Of a DNA stretch of 64,000 bases, positions 37,401 through 48,803 are shown piece by piece (position 1 is the first letter of the stretch; every line of letters starts with the position of its first letter). A model generated the notes under the pieces. The model was not told the origin of the DNA, ran no database searches, and worked only from the letters and a program-made list of their open reading frames with translations. The position numbers were made by a program, and so were the translations under genes. The DNA is taken from assembly GCA_029582165.1 (NCBI GenBank), contig CM055873.1:43393295-43457294 (forward strand), given 5' to 3'. Source of the DNA: Portulaca oleracea (Eukaryota > Streptophyta > Magnoliopsida > Caryophyllales > Portulacaceae).

Positions 37401-38000
37401 AAATTCTTTTTTTTTCTTCATTACTTGTGTCATCTCGATCCTCATCCTCTACTTCAGAACCATCACCATCACCATCAGGTTCATTATCCTCATCCTCCTC
37501 ATCATCATCAGAACCATCACCATTCTCAGCAGCATTAGCATCAACAACATCATCATCCACCGGTCTTTCCTTCCCCTTCTCCCTATTCCTATTAACATCA
37601 TGATCATGATCCACCACTTTTTCCTTCCCCTTCTCCCTATTCCTATTAACATCAGGATGCTTCACATAAATTCGAACAAATGGACATTTTTCCATTAAAT
37701 CACTCAAGGTCCTTATCTCATCATCCCCTTTAATATGAATAAGACTCTCCTCAAATCCTATGCTACATCCAGGCTTGCTAAAGGGACTGAATTTTTTCTT
37801 TTGAATACCCAACATTCTCCACAAACTCAATCAGATCATCCACACATAACAAATCAGGGTCTACCTCCCATTCAGTGACCTTACTGTTAATGTAAGCCAA
37901 ATGTGGGTCTGATATAAACTCCCCCCATGAAAGATTTGTAATTTGCCCATTCAGAAACCCTATAACATCAAAATCAAGCCAACTTCAGATACATAAAGCA
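34490..38000 (-). pseudogene. MULE transposase (PB1-like N-terminus, DDE core, SWIM and CCHC fingers), decayed
   Basis: Minus strand. N-terminal part: LLCVDDLIEFVENVGY (about 37840) then DDEIRTLSDLMEKCPFVRIY and an acidic linker (37830-37399), a PB1-like region; frame changes occur near 37800 and in an A-run near 37410. The core (37402-36359) has SVQWLADHFRSRLR, then LYGCFLKGPWGGQVF and PLAWGVAS. TAG 36442-36440 interrupts it before FISQLQIDL and MISDQQK. A GT-AG intron (36358-36262) leads to the C-terminal exon (36261-35332) with SWIM finger CTCNSWQLNGIPCPH and zinc knuckle CSHCGLEGHNKQTC. An Ala/Ser-rich tail, decayed, runs to about 34490. In the family the residue before GCFLKG is the first catalytic Asp; here it is Tyr. 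Two frame changes, one stop and a lost catalytic residue make it inactive. Confidence 0.88.
35121..35262. repeat. Short interstitial telomere-like repeats (CCCTAAA)
   Basis: Two runs of CCCTAAA units with occasional CCCTGA variants, 35121-35170 and 35233-35262. They lie inside the transposase region between its last recognisable exons. They are far too short to be a telomere. Confidence 0.8.
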
Positions 38001-38714
38001 AATTTAGGTTACACAAACACATAAACACCAACCAAACACAGAAACCCTAGGATTCATCAAGAAACAGAGGGTTGGGTTTCTGGGATTTTGAGAAATTGCA
38101 GAACATAAATCCTATAATTTTTTTTTTGACAAAAGCTACTGAAATGGACTTCATACAACTAAACAACAACAAAAACACCAACAAAACAAAGATTAACGAC
38201 CAAAATTCAGCAGTGCGAAAATTAGGGTTTTTGGAGAAACTAACCGGGTATGAATGTCAACCTTACAGACCTTCAATCCTTGCAAAAACACTTCCCTGGT
38301 GTGCGATTTTGTTGATTGTGGTTCAATTTAGGGTTTAATTGGTACCCATTGCAGAAATCAAAGGGTGGAGGTTGAAGAAAATGGCGATGAAGATGAAGAG
38401 TGAAGAAGTGAGGTGAACGTTACTATTTTGTTTTTTCAAATGGAGGGAAATAAGTGAGAGATCACTGATTTTAGGGTATAATATCTAATTAGGGTGTTAA
38501 TTAATTTAATTAAGTGTATATTTCCCTTAATCACAACCACCAACACCATTAACCTGCTGCTTTAGGTTGCTTCCAGATAAACATCCGGTAAAGTGACATT
38601 TTTGAAACAGTTAATAGAGATTAGTGACAATTTGATGACATGAAAATTCCGTGTAGGAAAATTGCAATTTTTCAAAAGTTTAGTGGCATTTTTATTGAAG
38701 CACTCGGGTTCCCC

Positions 38715-38949
38715 AAATTAGACAAATGTGGGTGGGGCAAATTGCACTTTACGATGCTACTTATTCCTCGCTGAGAATATTTTTTGTTTTTGACTTTTGA
38801 TGAAAAGCGGACAAGTTATTATTATTATTATCACTAGTTTTTTTTGCGCTCTTTCTTCCGAGGGGTACTATTTAGATAACTAATGAAAAAATAAAAATAA
38901 AAATAATAAAAATATATAAAAATATTATATAATCTTATATTAAATGTAA
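38715..38949. other. Spacer shared with the window end (inverted duplication)
   Basis: AT-rich sequence that reappears in reverse complement at about 63730-63880, including 'ggtactatttagataacta' and 'cctcgctgagaatattttttg'. No gene. Confidence 0.8.
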
Positions 38950-39404
38950 TTAAAATAAAAGTTTTTGGATGCTAATATACTGAACTTTTGAGGTGTTAGA
39001 CAATATATTGAACTTTGATCTTGGACAATATTACACTGCACTTTTGGGGGTGTTAAAGAATAATGCACCCATAATGATTTCGACAGTAGCTAGTTACAAT
39101 TCTATTTAGCAGGTAGAATAGATGAATTGACACAAAATATTTAAATTTATGACATGTCAGCTAATCCACACATAAAAGCAAAAGGAATCAACTTTGAAAA
39201 GATCTGAAAAAAAACATAAAATCACATTTGCTTAAACTTGTTTTTGTTGAGAGATTGTTGTTGTAGTTGTATAAAATCACCTTTGCTTCTGTAGATTAGC
39301 TGACATGTTATAAATTTAGATATTATTTAGCCAATTTATTATCTCGGCCCGCCCTGTAAGATCGCCACCAAGTCAGTCATCATCGAAATTGTTCCGAGTG
39401 CATT

Positions 39405-42400
39405 TGTAAAACCCCGAAAAAAAATCCAAAGATGTTGACCGTGACGTCGTTAGTAATTAGGTTTGACTTCGTTATTTATTTATTCGTTTGTGTTTATTTA
39501 TGCTGACGCTTGAGCTCGTAGGACCGTTGAGGGGTTAACAAGGGTAGAATAGTAATTTCCGCTGGTTAATATTATCATTTGATTAATTACGTGAATATTA
39601 TTTGCTATGTGATTATATGATTATTAGTATTAAAATTATTATTACTATTATTAGTATTATTGGGTTTTTTTAGAAAAATAAGTTTTAATTGTTTTAATTG
39701 GGTTGGGTTAGGAATAGAACTAGTTTTTGGGCCTAAATTGGGTATTAGTATAAAAACCCCCTAAACCCCTCTCAAACCCTAATCTCTCTCTAAACCAAAC
39801 CCTAACCCTAATCTCCTCCCATCACATCTCTCTCCTTCCTCTGCTGTTGCAACCGCCAGCGCCCAGCAGCCAATCGCCGGAAATCGTCACCGACACCCTC
39901 AGACGTCGCCCAGCCACCGTCGCACCGGAAACCACCACTGTCGCCCCTGTCCTTCTCCCTCTGTTTTTTTTCTCTTTCCCGATTCCTCTCTCACTGAATC
40001 TCTCTCATCCCTCTCGCTCTCAGCCTACACCGCGGCCAGGACCGACAGCTAGGACCACCGCCGTCGACTATCAGACACCGGACGACCACCGTGCCTCCAT
40101 CGTCACAGCCGAGCTACCACACGCCGTCGCCACCGAGGAGACGTTGTTGCTGCTGTTGTTGCTCGTCGTGGCTGCTGTGTTCGTCCGACCACCTTGTCGC
40201 TGCCGTCTGTCGAACTTGGTCGCCGCCTCTCTGTCGTCGGGAACCACCGCCTGCCCAGTCGCCGGGAAAACCGCAAGAAACCCCCCTCGAAACTCTACGT
40301 AAACCCTAAAGCCCTAACCCTAATTGTTTTCTTTTTCCTTTATTATTCTGATTTTGAAATATTATTATTATTATTATTAATATTATTATTATCAGTTTTA
40401 TTATTTTTTCTGTAATTTTGTAATTTAGGGAAATTATTTGTAATCTTGTTCTTGGTTGTAATTATGTGTAAATTATTATTTGTAGGTGTAATTTGTTTAC
40501 TTGATATGTGTAATTTTATGTTATAAAATTGTAATTAGATTAGGTTGTAATAGTTGGTTATTAGGTTTAAAGGTGTTTCTTTATAATTCTTTATTTTCTT
40601 TATGAATTATGTAGACCACCATATTATTGTATGCACGAATCTGAGAACTAAATTACCTAGGTAAATTCTTGAATATTTAGTTAAATAAATCGTTATGTTC
40701 TTTATTGTTCTTTAAAAGTAAATCTTATTAAGTTTGTTAAATAAATTAGTTAACCTACTACAAGTTAAATTCTTGTTAATGAAATCAGGATTCTTGATTG
40801 AGTTTAGTAAAAGAATTAGTTGTTGAGATTCTTGATTAGTAACTACATGTATATGGTTCCTTATGTTTATATTTCCTAAGTCCTTCTTGATTCTTGAAAA
40901 TTAATTAGGTCTCTTGTTTCATTAAGTTAAATATTATATGTTCTTTTATTTCTTTCTTAGGGTTCATTCTTGTTTAATTCATGTTTAATCTTGACTAAAT
41001 AAGTTAGGTTGAGTTTACTGTCTATTAATTCTTGATTCTTGATTTAATCTTGTTTAAAAGAAATTAGTTTTGTTTAGGATTCTTGATTAGAAGTTTAAAT
41101 GTTTATATGTTCTTTATAGTTTATTTACATATTCTTTAAGTCTTTTCCGAATCTTGACTAAAGAAACTCACATGTTATAACCGTCCTTGTTAATTCTTGA
41201 AATATTGAATTAGAATAATGTAGAATTCTTTTCAAGATAATGTTATAATTGTTTTATGCATGACTTTAGGGTTAGTGACAATAGTAAAGTGAATTTTCAT
41301 GTTTTATAAATTGGTTTTAATGTTAAAAAGTTTGATGTTGAACCCTAAGTTAGAGTTGGACTTTATATCTTAGACCCTAGTTACTGTTTTGAGCCCAAAT
41401 TAGGACCCCGGGATCGAATGGTGGAAGTTAGAACTAAAATTATAAATTAAATAAGAACCGTTATCGGGACAGTTTCGTTAACGCCTAAAGATCGGGTTGC
41501 CACGGTTAGTGTAGTTGTCTTTTGATCAAACCCTTTGGACTGGAGGTTCCCTTAGATGTTAGGAACCATAGGAATTTTACGGATCGAACGTTTGATTTGT
41601 ATAGCCCGAGTTATAACCGTTTTACCGGAACCTGTCAGATCTGGACCAATGGGAAAGACGGGTGTTTTTGAGGTCCTTCGGAACTGAGTTGGGCTTAGTC
41701 ATCAACATAGAAGTTTTAGTAGACATTCTGAGGTTTCCGAAAAGTCCAGAATCAGACCCATAGGATGTCGGGAAGTCGAGTTGTGACCCGTTTTATGTGA
41801 ACGTTATAATCTGTCCTCTGCTTGCTTCTTTTTATAAGAATTGTTGAGTGAAAATAATATGTGATCTTGTTATGTGTTTTCTTGAAGGTGTTAAGTGTAA
41901 TTTCATAAATGATAGGAACCTAAGTGTTCCTAGGGGATGGGTTAGGTAGTTAATAGTTAATACTAACTTCGTTAGAACGCGTTTTGATTAGATAATTATT
42001 CTTATTCTAGGCCCAAGTTAGTGCGAGACGTTAGTGAGCTCAAGTGTTATCTTCTTTTGCTGTGCTGTGAAGTATATCAGGTAATTGTCTATACTCTAAT
42101 CCCCACCGGGATGCTCTTTAAATGTGTTTTGATGTTTTATAATCTATTTTGAGAATTGCATCCCGAAAGGGGACTTTTGTGGAAATACGACCATCTGTTT
42201 TGATAATCTTTTGATTCGATTGTGATCTTGGTTTATTTGAGTTGAGAAATTGGATGGTCTTTTATTCGAAGTTTTGTTAAAGGTTTTGATAACTTGGGAT
42301 GGTTTGACTTGAGAGTTGTGAGTCGAGTTTGAATATTGTTTAAATAATTCAAGTGGAAACGTTAAGCGGGTTTCGGGGGATAACCTGTTGTGCAGGTGTA

Positions 42401-43123
42401 ACAACCTGCAGGGTTATGGACCAGGAGATCAGGGCTTCCTTCCCTGATATAGGATAGTATTTTGATGCCTTTGGTAGGCGATGTTCTTGATGCCTTTGGT
42501 AGGCGATGTTTATGCCTTTGGTAGGCGATGTTCTTGATGCCTTTGGTAGGCGATGTTTATGCCTTTGGTAGGCGATGTTCTTGATGCCTTTGGTAGGCGA
42601 TGTTTATGCCTTTGGTAGGCGATGTTCTTGATTCCTTTGGTAGGCGATGTTACTTTAAGGGATTTGGTATCCCGCCCGCAAATTTAAAATATGGATTGGA
42701 TGGGTTGAGGAAAACAGTTAAGGGTTAAAGGTTTGTAAAACGTTTGATTTGATCCCTCTCCCCAAAATGAATTGAAATGAACTTAAACTGCTTTTAAACG
42801 TTAGGTAGACATTATTGAGATTTCCCCTCATTTTCTGAAATGTTTTTATTTCGTGAAGATCTAAATCTTTGGGACGGAGTTAGAAGTAAGGACGAGTCTA
42901 GAAGTCCTTGAATCTTTTATATTGTTTTCGTTATGAATTCTTAAAGTTTGTTGAGTTGTTAGTAGTTTAGTTAGCGACGATTGTGTTTTCCTTTCTCGCC
43001 TTGTATTCCTTCGGGGATACGGCAGTGACGCCCAAACTGAATTTGAAAGTCTTCCGCTAAGTTTTGTCTGTTAACGTTAGTTTGACTTTGACTTTTCTAT
43101 AATTGAATTTCCGGGGCGTCACA
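39405..43123 (+). mobile_element. 3.7-kb solo LTR of a Ty3/gypsy (Tekay/Del-like) retrotransposon
   Basis: Starts TGTAAAACCCCG and ends CGGGGCGTCACA, with a perfect 5-bp TSD GCATT (39400-39404 and 43124-43128). No internal coding region is present, so this is one LTR left by recombination. The TGTAA...CCCCG / CGGGGCGTCACA ends and great length resemble chromovirus Tekay/Del LTRs (inferred). A TATA-like box (tataaaaacccc, about 39751) precedes a C-rich segment (39770-40300) that is open by composition only. A minisatellite lies at 42459-42655. A fragment of the same LTR end is at 53542-53750. Confidence 0.85.
42459..42655 (+). repeat. Minisatellite in the gypsy LTR, eight copies of CCTTTGGTAGGCGATGTT
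   Basis: Eight copies of the 18-bp core, separated by alternating 7-bp and 4-bp linkers (cttgatg or tatg). Most of the array is therefore a 47-bp higher-order repeat. Confidence 0.93.
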
Positions 43124-43470
43124 GCATTATTGTCCAACACTTTTCAAAGTTCAGTGCATTATTGTCCAAGGTCAAAGTTCAGTGCATTATTGTCCAATAC
43201 CCCAAAAGTTTAATATATTAGCATCCAAAAATCCTAAAAATAATGTAATAATATAATAAATACAAATGTAATGACTTCTTACCCTTGTTATCAAAAATCA
43301 ATTTAAAGTTTATTTGGACAAAAAACAGACCATACTTTTTAATATTTAACATGATGTTAACAATGTCAAGAAAAAACTATAATAAAAAAGAACGATAATT
43401 TATTTAAATACTTGAAAAAGGATAATAAGAAGTTTAATAATTAGAGAAATCATAAGATAACAATTTGGAT

Positions 43471-44001
43471 TGTTGGGTTTTATGGCCCAAAATATCCTTG
43501 ATTGAAGAATTGGACGCAACAAAAACGCTACCCCTCTCTTCCAGACGCTACCAGCGTCTTTCACAGAACCGAGGACCTAGTAGACGCGACCAGCGTTTTC
43601 TGGCGCTGCCAGCGTCCCGGCTCAAAGTTTCAGCGGCGAGCGACTAATGTAACAAATGTGAGAGCCTTCAAAACTCCCCACGAGGGAGGTACGGTGTTAT
43701 TTTCACATCTTCATCCTACTCATCACTAGGTTGCGAGAGTCTACGAGAGTTCACATAAATTTTACCTCTTGTAATATCTCATTTTCTACTAGTGGATATT
43801 GGTTGTCGCCCGTGGGATTTTCTCCGAGTTCTTCGGTTCCCACGTAAAATACTGTCTCACCCATATATCTTTATTCTTGCCTCTCTATTATTATCCTCGA
43901 TTCCATAATCATCCTATATTTCATTCCACTGCATATATTGCTCTATTTTACACCCTAACAAGACTAACAACCGGCAACAAATTTGAATCTCGATCCTAAC
44001 A
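43471..44001 (+). mobile_element. 0.53-kb solo LTR, TGTTGGG...CCTAACA
   Basis: Begins TGTTGGGTTTTATGG and ends GATCCTAACA. The flanks are TGGAT (43466-43470) and AGGAC (44002-44006). The inverted duplicate at about 62.66 kb shows the unfilled site (tttGGACtctactcat), which supports a decayed 5-bp TSD TGGAC. Size and TGTTGGG end suit a Ty1/copia LTR. No internal region. Open frames 43465-43729 are chance. Confidence 0.82.
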
Positions 44002-44037
44002 AGGACTCTACTCATATTCATAATACTAACTACATTA

Positions 44038-44039
<2 letters not shown>

Positions 44040-44082
<43 letters not shown>

Positions 44083-44330
44083 ACTCATATTTTAAATACT
44101 TGCATACTGATCATATTATGAAATATAATTATATTAAATTTTAAAAAGGTTTTCGAATTGAGTATTTTCTATTGTTCTTTTCTATTTTCAAAGTGGTTTT
44201 AGCAAAGACTTTTCCTTTGGTCTGTCGGATTTAGTTTCTCTAAAAATTTACATTTACGGTATAAGATTACCTCCATTTGAATCATTAGACCGAACTTAAA
44301 CGTGTTTCTCCGGGAAGGTTGTCATTGTTT

Positions 44331-44362
<32 letters not shown>
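44040..44362. repeat. (TA)n and (TG)n(TA)n microsatellites
   Basis: A (TA)n run at 44040-44079 and a (TG)n(TA)n run at about 44333-44362. The second marks the point where homology with the inverted duplicate stops; the duplicate has its own (TA)n(GA)n there (61917-61989). Confidence 0.95.
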
Positions 44363-44363
<1 letters not shown>

Positions 44364-44379
44364 CAAAAAATCTGTCTAA

Positions 44380-45540
44380 AATATGTATGATGGATATAGT
44401 CGATTTGATTAGAGTATCATTTGTACTCGTTGACATAACTAATGCATCCAAAGTCTCTTATAATTGATAATTAATACTTACTATTAACAATATTAATGTC
44501 AAAAATAATAATAAATATTAATTTGGTAAAGGGTAAGACTCTTAAAGAAATACCTTGAGATAAGACACATATCGTCATCCATTGTATTCAGAAAACGTTG
44601 GAGAAGATTGCACGAAGAGGCTAATACTGATAATGACGCTAGAGAAATCATTGTAAAGAAAGTTCTCTCCTCTTTTTTTACCATGCATGCATTAAAAGAG
44701 AGTCACCATATACAAAAGATCATAAGTTGGAGTCAAAAGTGTATAAGACGGTTCTATAAAAAAAAAAAAAAAAAGTGTATAAAACGGGAGAAGCAAATCA
44801 TAGACATTGTTCATGAAAGGAGCAACTATGCTCTCTAGTTCACTGATATTGGAAGAGAATGAAAGGGGCGGGAAGGTTGACAGGATAGGATCATAGGAAG
44901 GAGCGGTTATTGCTCTGATTATATTTAAGTATGGTTAATTTTTGGATAATTGTAAAGTTAATTTTTTTTTTATTTTCAATGAACAGTGGTGATTTGACAT
45001 TGAAAGAAATCAAAGGTGGATATCACTAATTATATGGGATTTGATAATGAGTAGGGAAGAAAGATTAATTATAAAAGCATTATGCAATTTAATATATAAT
45101 ATCTATTTGTATATTATTATTATTATTAAGAGAATTGGATTCTAATAATCATAGTTTGGACAATTGTACACTAATGATCTCTTTTTTTTTGGTATTGTAT
45201 GGCCTATTCTTTAGATCACTTAATTGCACCAACATGCACCGACTAACGTTTACCCGCACCAATATACTCCCACCCACATCAATCCGCACCGACTTGCACT
45301 CAATCCAAAGATTAATTATCTTAACAAATATTAAAATCTATAAATATTAATTTGTATCTCAATAAATAATATTTTCATACGCGCGCTTTACAAAAATTGA
45401 AATATCCATATGAATTTGTAAATTAAAAATAATTTTATATATTACAAAGATTGAATTAGAGAATTAGTAAAATTAATTTAATATATTCTTGTGAATTGTC
45501 AATCGAAGAAAAAGAGCGGATATTTATTGCATCATCCTCT
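44380..45540. other. Intergenic, no gene seen
   Basis: AT-rich DNA with A-runs (44758-44774) and T-runs (44962-44971). No exon-like or repeat structure with ends. Confidence 0.5.
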
Positions 45541-45554
45541 AAAGGGTAATAATG

Positions 45555-46440
45555 TCATTATTGTTGAAAGAACCATAAAAGAGGGGTGAATAGGGTTATT
45601 GAATTTCTGCACACTCAATGAGAACGTTAGGAAAACTAATCTTGACTTTTGTCAAGATTCAACAACACAACGAATAAACATTTTAATCTTTTATTGAATT
45701 CAGAAGCTTGAGGACATTACAGAACATATGGAAATAAATGAACTAAGCAGTGGAAAGACTTGAGGGCCTTAAGACTACTTACAGAGGGGGATCACAAACT
45801 TGGATCTTAGAAGATAATCTTCACCAGTTGATTGATGAAGATCTCACTCACTGAAGAATACTTAACCATATCTTCAGTTATAGAAAAAATCGGAGGGCCT
45901 CATTATAATACTCTTTGGTTACTCACTAACTCACAAACTACACAATTGGCTACAACTTCGAAACTTTCTCTCTAAATTTCCTACACACTTCGATTACTTC
46001 CTTAGAATCGAATAATCTACACAGCAGTTTGGTTGAGCCTTTTTATACTCATCTTTCTTGATTCCTTTCCTTTTTCCGATGCAATGGCTCTTAGCAGAGC
46101 TTCCTTTTGATTTGTTGATCCTTTCATTGTTTATGTCAATCCTTAGTCAGTACATTCTTGGAAGGTTTCTTTAATTGGTTTTCTTTCTTCGTTCTGCGAA
46201 AATAGAAGAGAAGTATTATACTGAGATATTTATAGAACAAAAGATGGAAGGAAACAAGGTAAAGATACTTAGTTCCCCGATTTGGTTCGCAGTTTTGCCG
46301 CTTTTGACCAAAACCCAGTGGGAGGACCTCCAGAAAAGGCACGGTGAGCACTGACGGGGCTACCTTGGGGCAATGGGTGACAATAGCCCCCCCGACTCTA
46401 ATCGATAAAGCTTTATTTTGCACATCAATTTTTGCATACA
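45555..46440. repeat. Possible LTR-derived segment
   Basis: Starts with 'ataaaagaggggtgaatagg', a phrase common near the ends of plant LTR elements, and continues as non-coding sequence with no clear partner LTR or TSD. The minus-strand frame 46444-46136 is not a known protein. Low certainty. Confidence 0.3.
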
Positions 46441-46711
46441 TCATGGGTGGAGCAGTTGGTATGTGTCTAAAGCAATATCTTGAGGATTTGGGTTCAAAGG
46501 TCTTCTATTGCAATGATTTTAATTATAGTTCAATGTCTTGTGCTCCATTTTTTCTTACTTTTTGCTGATATTTACTTCTTATTTCTACTTCCATGTATTT
46601 ATTTGTACTCCACTAACTCCCCTATCTCATCACTTCCATTTTAGTTTGCTATCCCATATTTTTTTTCTTACTCCTTTTCAAATCACTTACATGGAGAAAG
46701 ATATATATTAT

Positions 46712-47251
46712 AGGATTATTGGACAAAAATAATACTAACTTTGGGGGTATTGGCCGATAATAATACAAACAATTTTGTTGGACACTAGCGGTACCAACTA
46801 TGGACCTATTTTCCAGTAATAGTACACGACCGAACTGATAGCTTTCTTACTACGCAGAAAGATTATGTATCGCCTAATTGTCTGAGCTAAACACCAGAGT
46901 AAGTTGAAAAAACGTAAATGGTCACCTTTTTTGCCAATTAAGCAACATTAACCAACTTTTTTATACAATAATGTAAAAACAACAATTTGATTGTTTTCTG
47001 GATAAATTGATCATTAATACTTAGATGGCAAAAAAAATTGGCGGTCGACATTTTTTCCACTTGCTCTAACTTCAAGCTCACACAATTAGGCGACAAGTCG
47101 TCTTTTCATCATGTTAAATACCTATCAACTTGGAAGCGTACTACTGCTGGTAAATAGATCCATAGTTGGTACCACTAGTTTCCAACAAAATTGTTGGTGT
47201 TATTATCGGCCAATACCCCCAAAGTTCGTATTATTGTTGTCCAATAACCCT
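46712..47251. mobile_element. MITE with about 105-bp terminal inverted repeats
   Basis: The left end AGGATTATTGGACAAAAATA and reverse-complemented right end AGGGTTATTGGACAACAATA stay similar for about 105 bp, through GGGGGTATTGGCCGATAATA and GGTACCAACTATGGA. The flanks share ATATTAT (46705-46711 and 47252-47258). 'TATTGGACAATAATAC' recalls the family A MITEs, so this may be a distant relative. Mutator-like origin is inferred. Confidence 0.75.
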
Positions 47252-47258
47252 ATATTAT

Positions 47259-48790
47259 ATATATGTTTTAACCGCCCATATATACTTGGGGAAATATAGA
47301 TATTACTGTAATATATGATTATAAAGTTTAAAAATATTAATGTTGGACCAATAAATTTTAAATTCTTGCCTATAATATTTATTAATGTAAGAGTATTCAT
47401 TGCTCTTTCGTTTAGTATATAGAAATTAAGAGTGGATAAAGTCGTATTGTGGGTAGTTTACAATGTGAAAGAATTGAAAATAATCTAAATTTTGTTTATT
47501 TATTAAAGTGAAGGTAATGAAATAAACAAAATTATTAATGTATTTGATGTATGCCATATTTATATAACTAAAGTAGCGCATTAATGTCCAACAAAAAAAA
47601 AAGTAGCGCATTAATGAATATGTATTATATTAATAAACTACATAGTTTATAATTTAGTAATGTCTATTTTTTTTATCTTGCCTTTAACATAAATATATTT
47701 TTGAAATATTCTATATAATAAAAGTATTATAATTTATAGTGATTGCCCCCTTAAACACTTAATTCTGGCTTCGTTCCTGACGGTGAGGACGTCATGAACT
47801 GTAGCATTGAGGGCCTTGTACACGCAGGGTGGCTTTGAGAATTGTTTCATTTCTTGCCTTAGTAATTTTGTCTTTCATATCAAAACTCTGTTTGAGGTCC
47901 TTGATGAATGTGAAGGTAATGTCCTTGGCCCTAGTACCAACAATGGTTGAAACATCAGTTGATTTAGATTTAACATTCTATTTTTTATTTAAATTTAAAT
48001 TTTATCTTAGTTTACTTTTGAGGTAGTCATTCTTCTATCAAACTGATAAAAAGTTGTTATCAGGAAAAAAAAAAAGAACTTTTGTAAAGTTAAGTTAATC
48101 TATTTATTTGAAAAGTCTTGTCCAATTTTCTAGGATTTGTTAACATGTGTGTGGTACATAATTATTTACTGGTACTGTTTGATTATCTTTTTATATACAT
48201 CGTTTGTGGGGATTTTCAAACATAATATACTTTTTTCAATCTATTGAAAGGTTGTTATTGAGAAAATAACCATTGTAATCTTTTTTTTTTTTGAAAATTC
48301 TTTTCCAAGTTTCTAGAAGTAGTCCACACTTGAGTGGTGAAGAATTATTGACTCATTTTACTTTCATTAATTTTATTCTTCCTTTGGTATTATTTCTCCC
48401 TATATGAGCTATTTGTATAAGCTTACCAAAAATAATGGACTTTTTTCATAGATATATTACAACATTCTCACCAGGTTTGTAAATTGATATTTATTCATTG
48501 GGCTCCATTATTTTTCTTTCATTATTATCATTAATTGTTCCTATTTTTTAAATTGTTCACCTATTTAGGTAAGTAAAATTGTTTTTTTGGTCATCGTCTA
48601 TGTCGTTGGATATGTGTTAGTATATAATTGTTGCTTTGTGTCTATTACTTTCCTGATCAGAGTAGATACAACCTTTTTGTCAATTAATGTTGATTCATAG
48701 AAAGGAGGATTGAAAATAGTATGTTGGACCAAACTCAAACTGCAAAGTTGAGATTGTTTATGATTATAAATTGAAGAACCTAAAACTTGA
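47259..48790. other. AT-rich intergenic DNA
   Basis: No gene. A sequence near 47745-47780 (tgcccccttaaacac...ctggcttcgttcctg) has the look of one hAT terminus in reverse, but no partner end was found. Confidence 0.45.
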
Positions 48791-48803
48791 TTAGAGAGAA
48801 ATT

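Larger units (their letters stand above)
32688..38705. mobile_element. Two-gene Mutator-like element (MULE), 6.0 kb
   Basis: Long terminal inverted repeats of about 140-145 bp (32688-32829 and 38565-38705) begin AGAGTGCTTC and GAGTGCTTC. They share AATAAAAATGCCACTAAAC and TTTTCATGTCATCAAATT, and end near CCGGATGTTTA. The 9-bp TSD has one difference: GGGTTACCC (32679-32687) and GGGTTCCCC (38706-38714). The inverted duplicate at 63.87 kb shows the unfilled site (GGATTCCTC there). Two genes read inward from the two ends: a GRF protein (+) and a transposase (-), a convergent layout like maize MuDR. The transposase is decayed, so the copy is not autonomous now. Confidence 0.93.
38959..43234. mobile_element. 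MULE-type MITE, family A, split by a gypsy solo LTR
   Basis: The outer parts 38959-39404 and 43124-43234 form one MITE of about 555 bp. Its long inverted ends carry GTTTTTGGATGCTAATATAC and repeated 'GCATTATTGTCCAA...AAGTTCAGT' units. The TSD is TTAAAATAA (38950-38958) and TAAAAATAA (43235-43243), 8 of 9 identical. It is orthologous in position to the copy at 62899-63447 through the inverted duplication. The solo LTR 39405-43123 landed inside it. Confidence 0.88.

Noticed and set aside
37289..37698. Three overlapping + strand frames rich in Ser, Ile, His
   Set aside because: Antisense shadows of the acidic Asp/Glu-rich linker of the transposase pseudogene.
39847..40302. 151-codon open frame, Pro/Thr/Leu-rich
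   Set aside because: Lies inside the solo LTR in its C-rich leader-like segment; other frames are open too, with no conserved motif. Composition effect.
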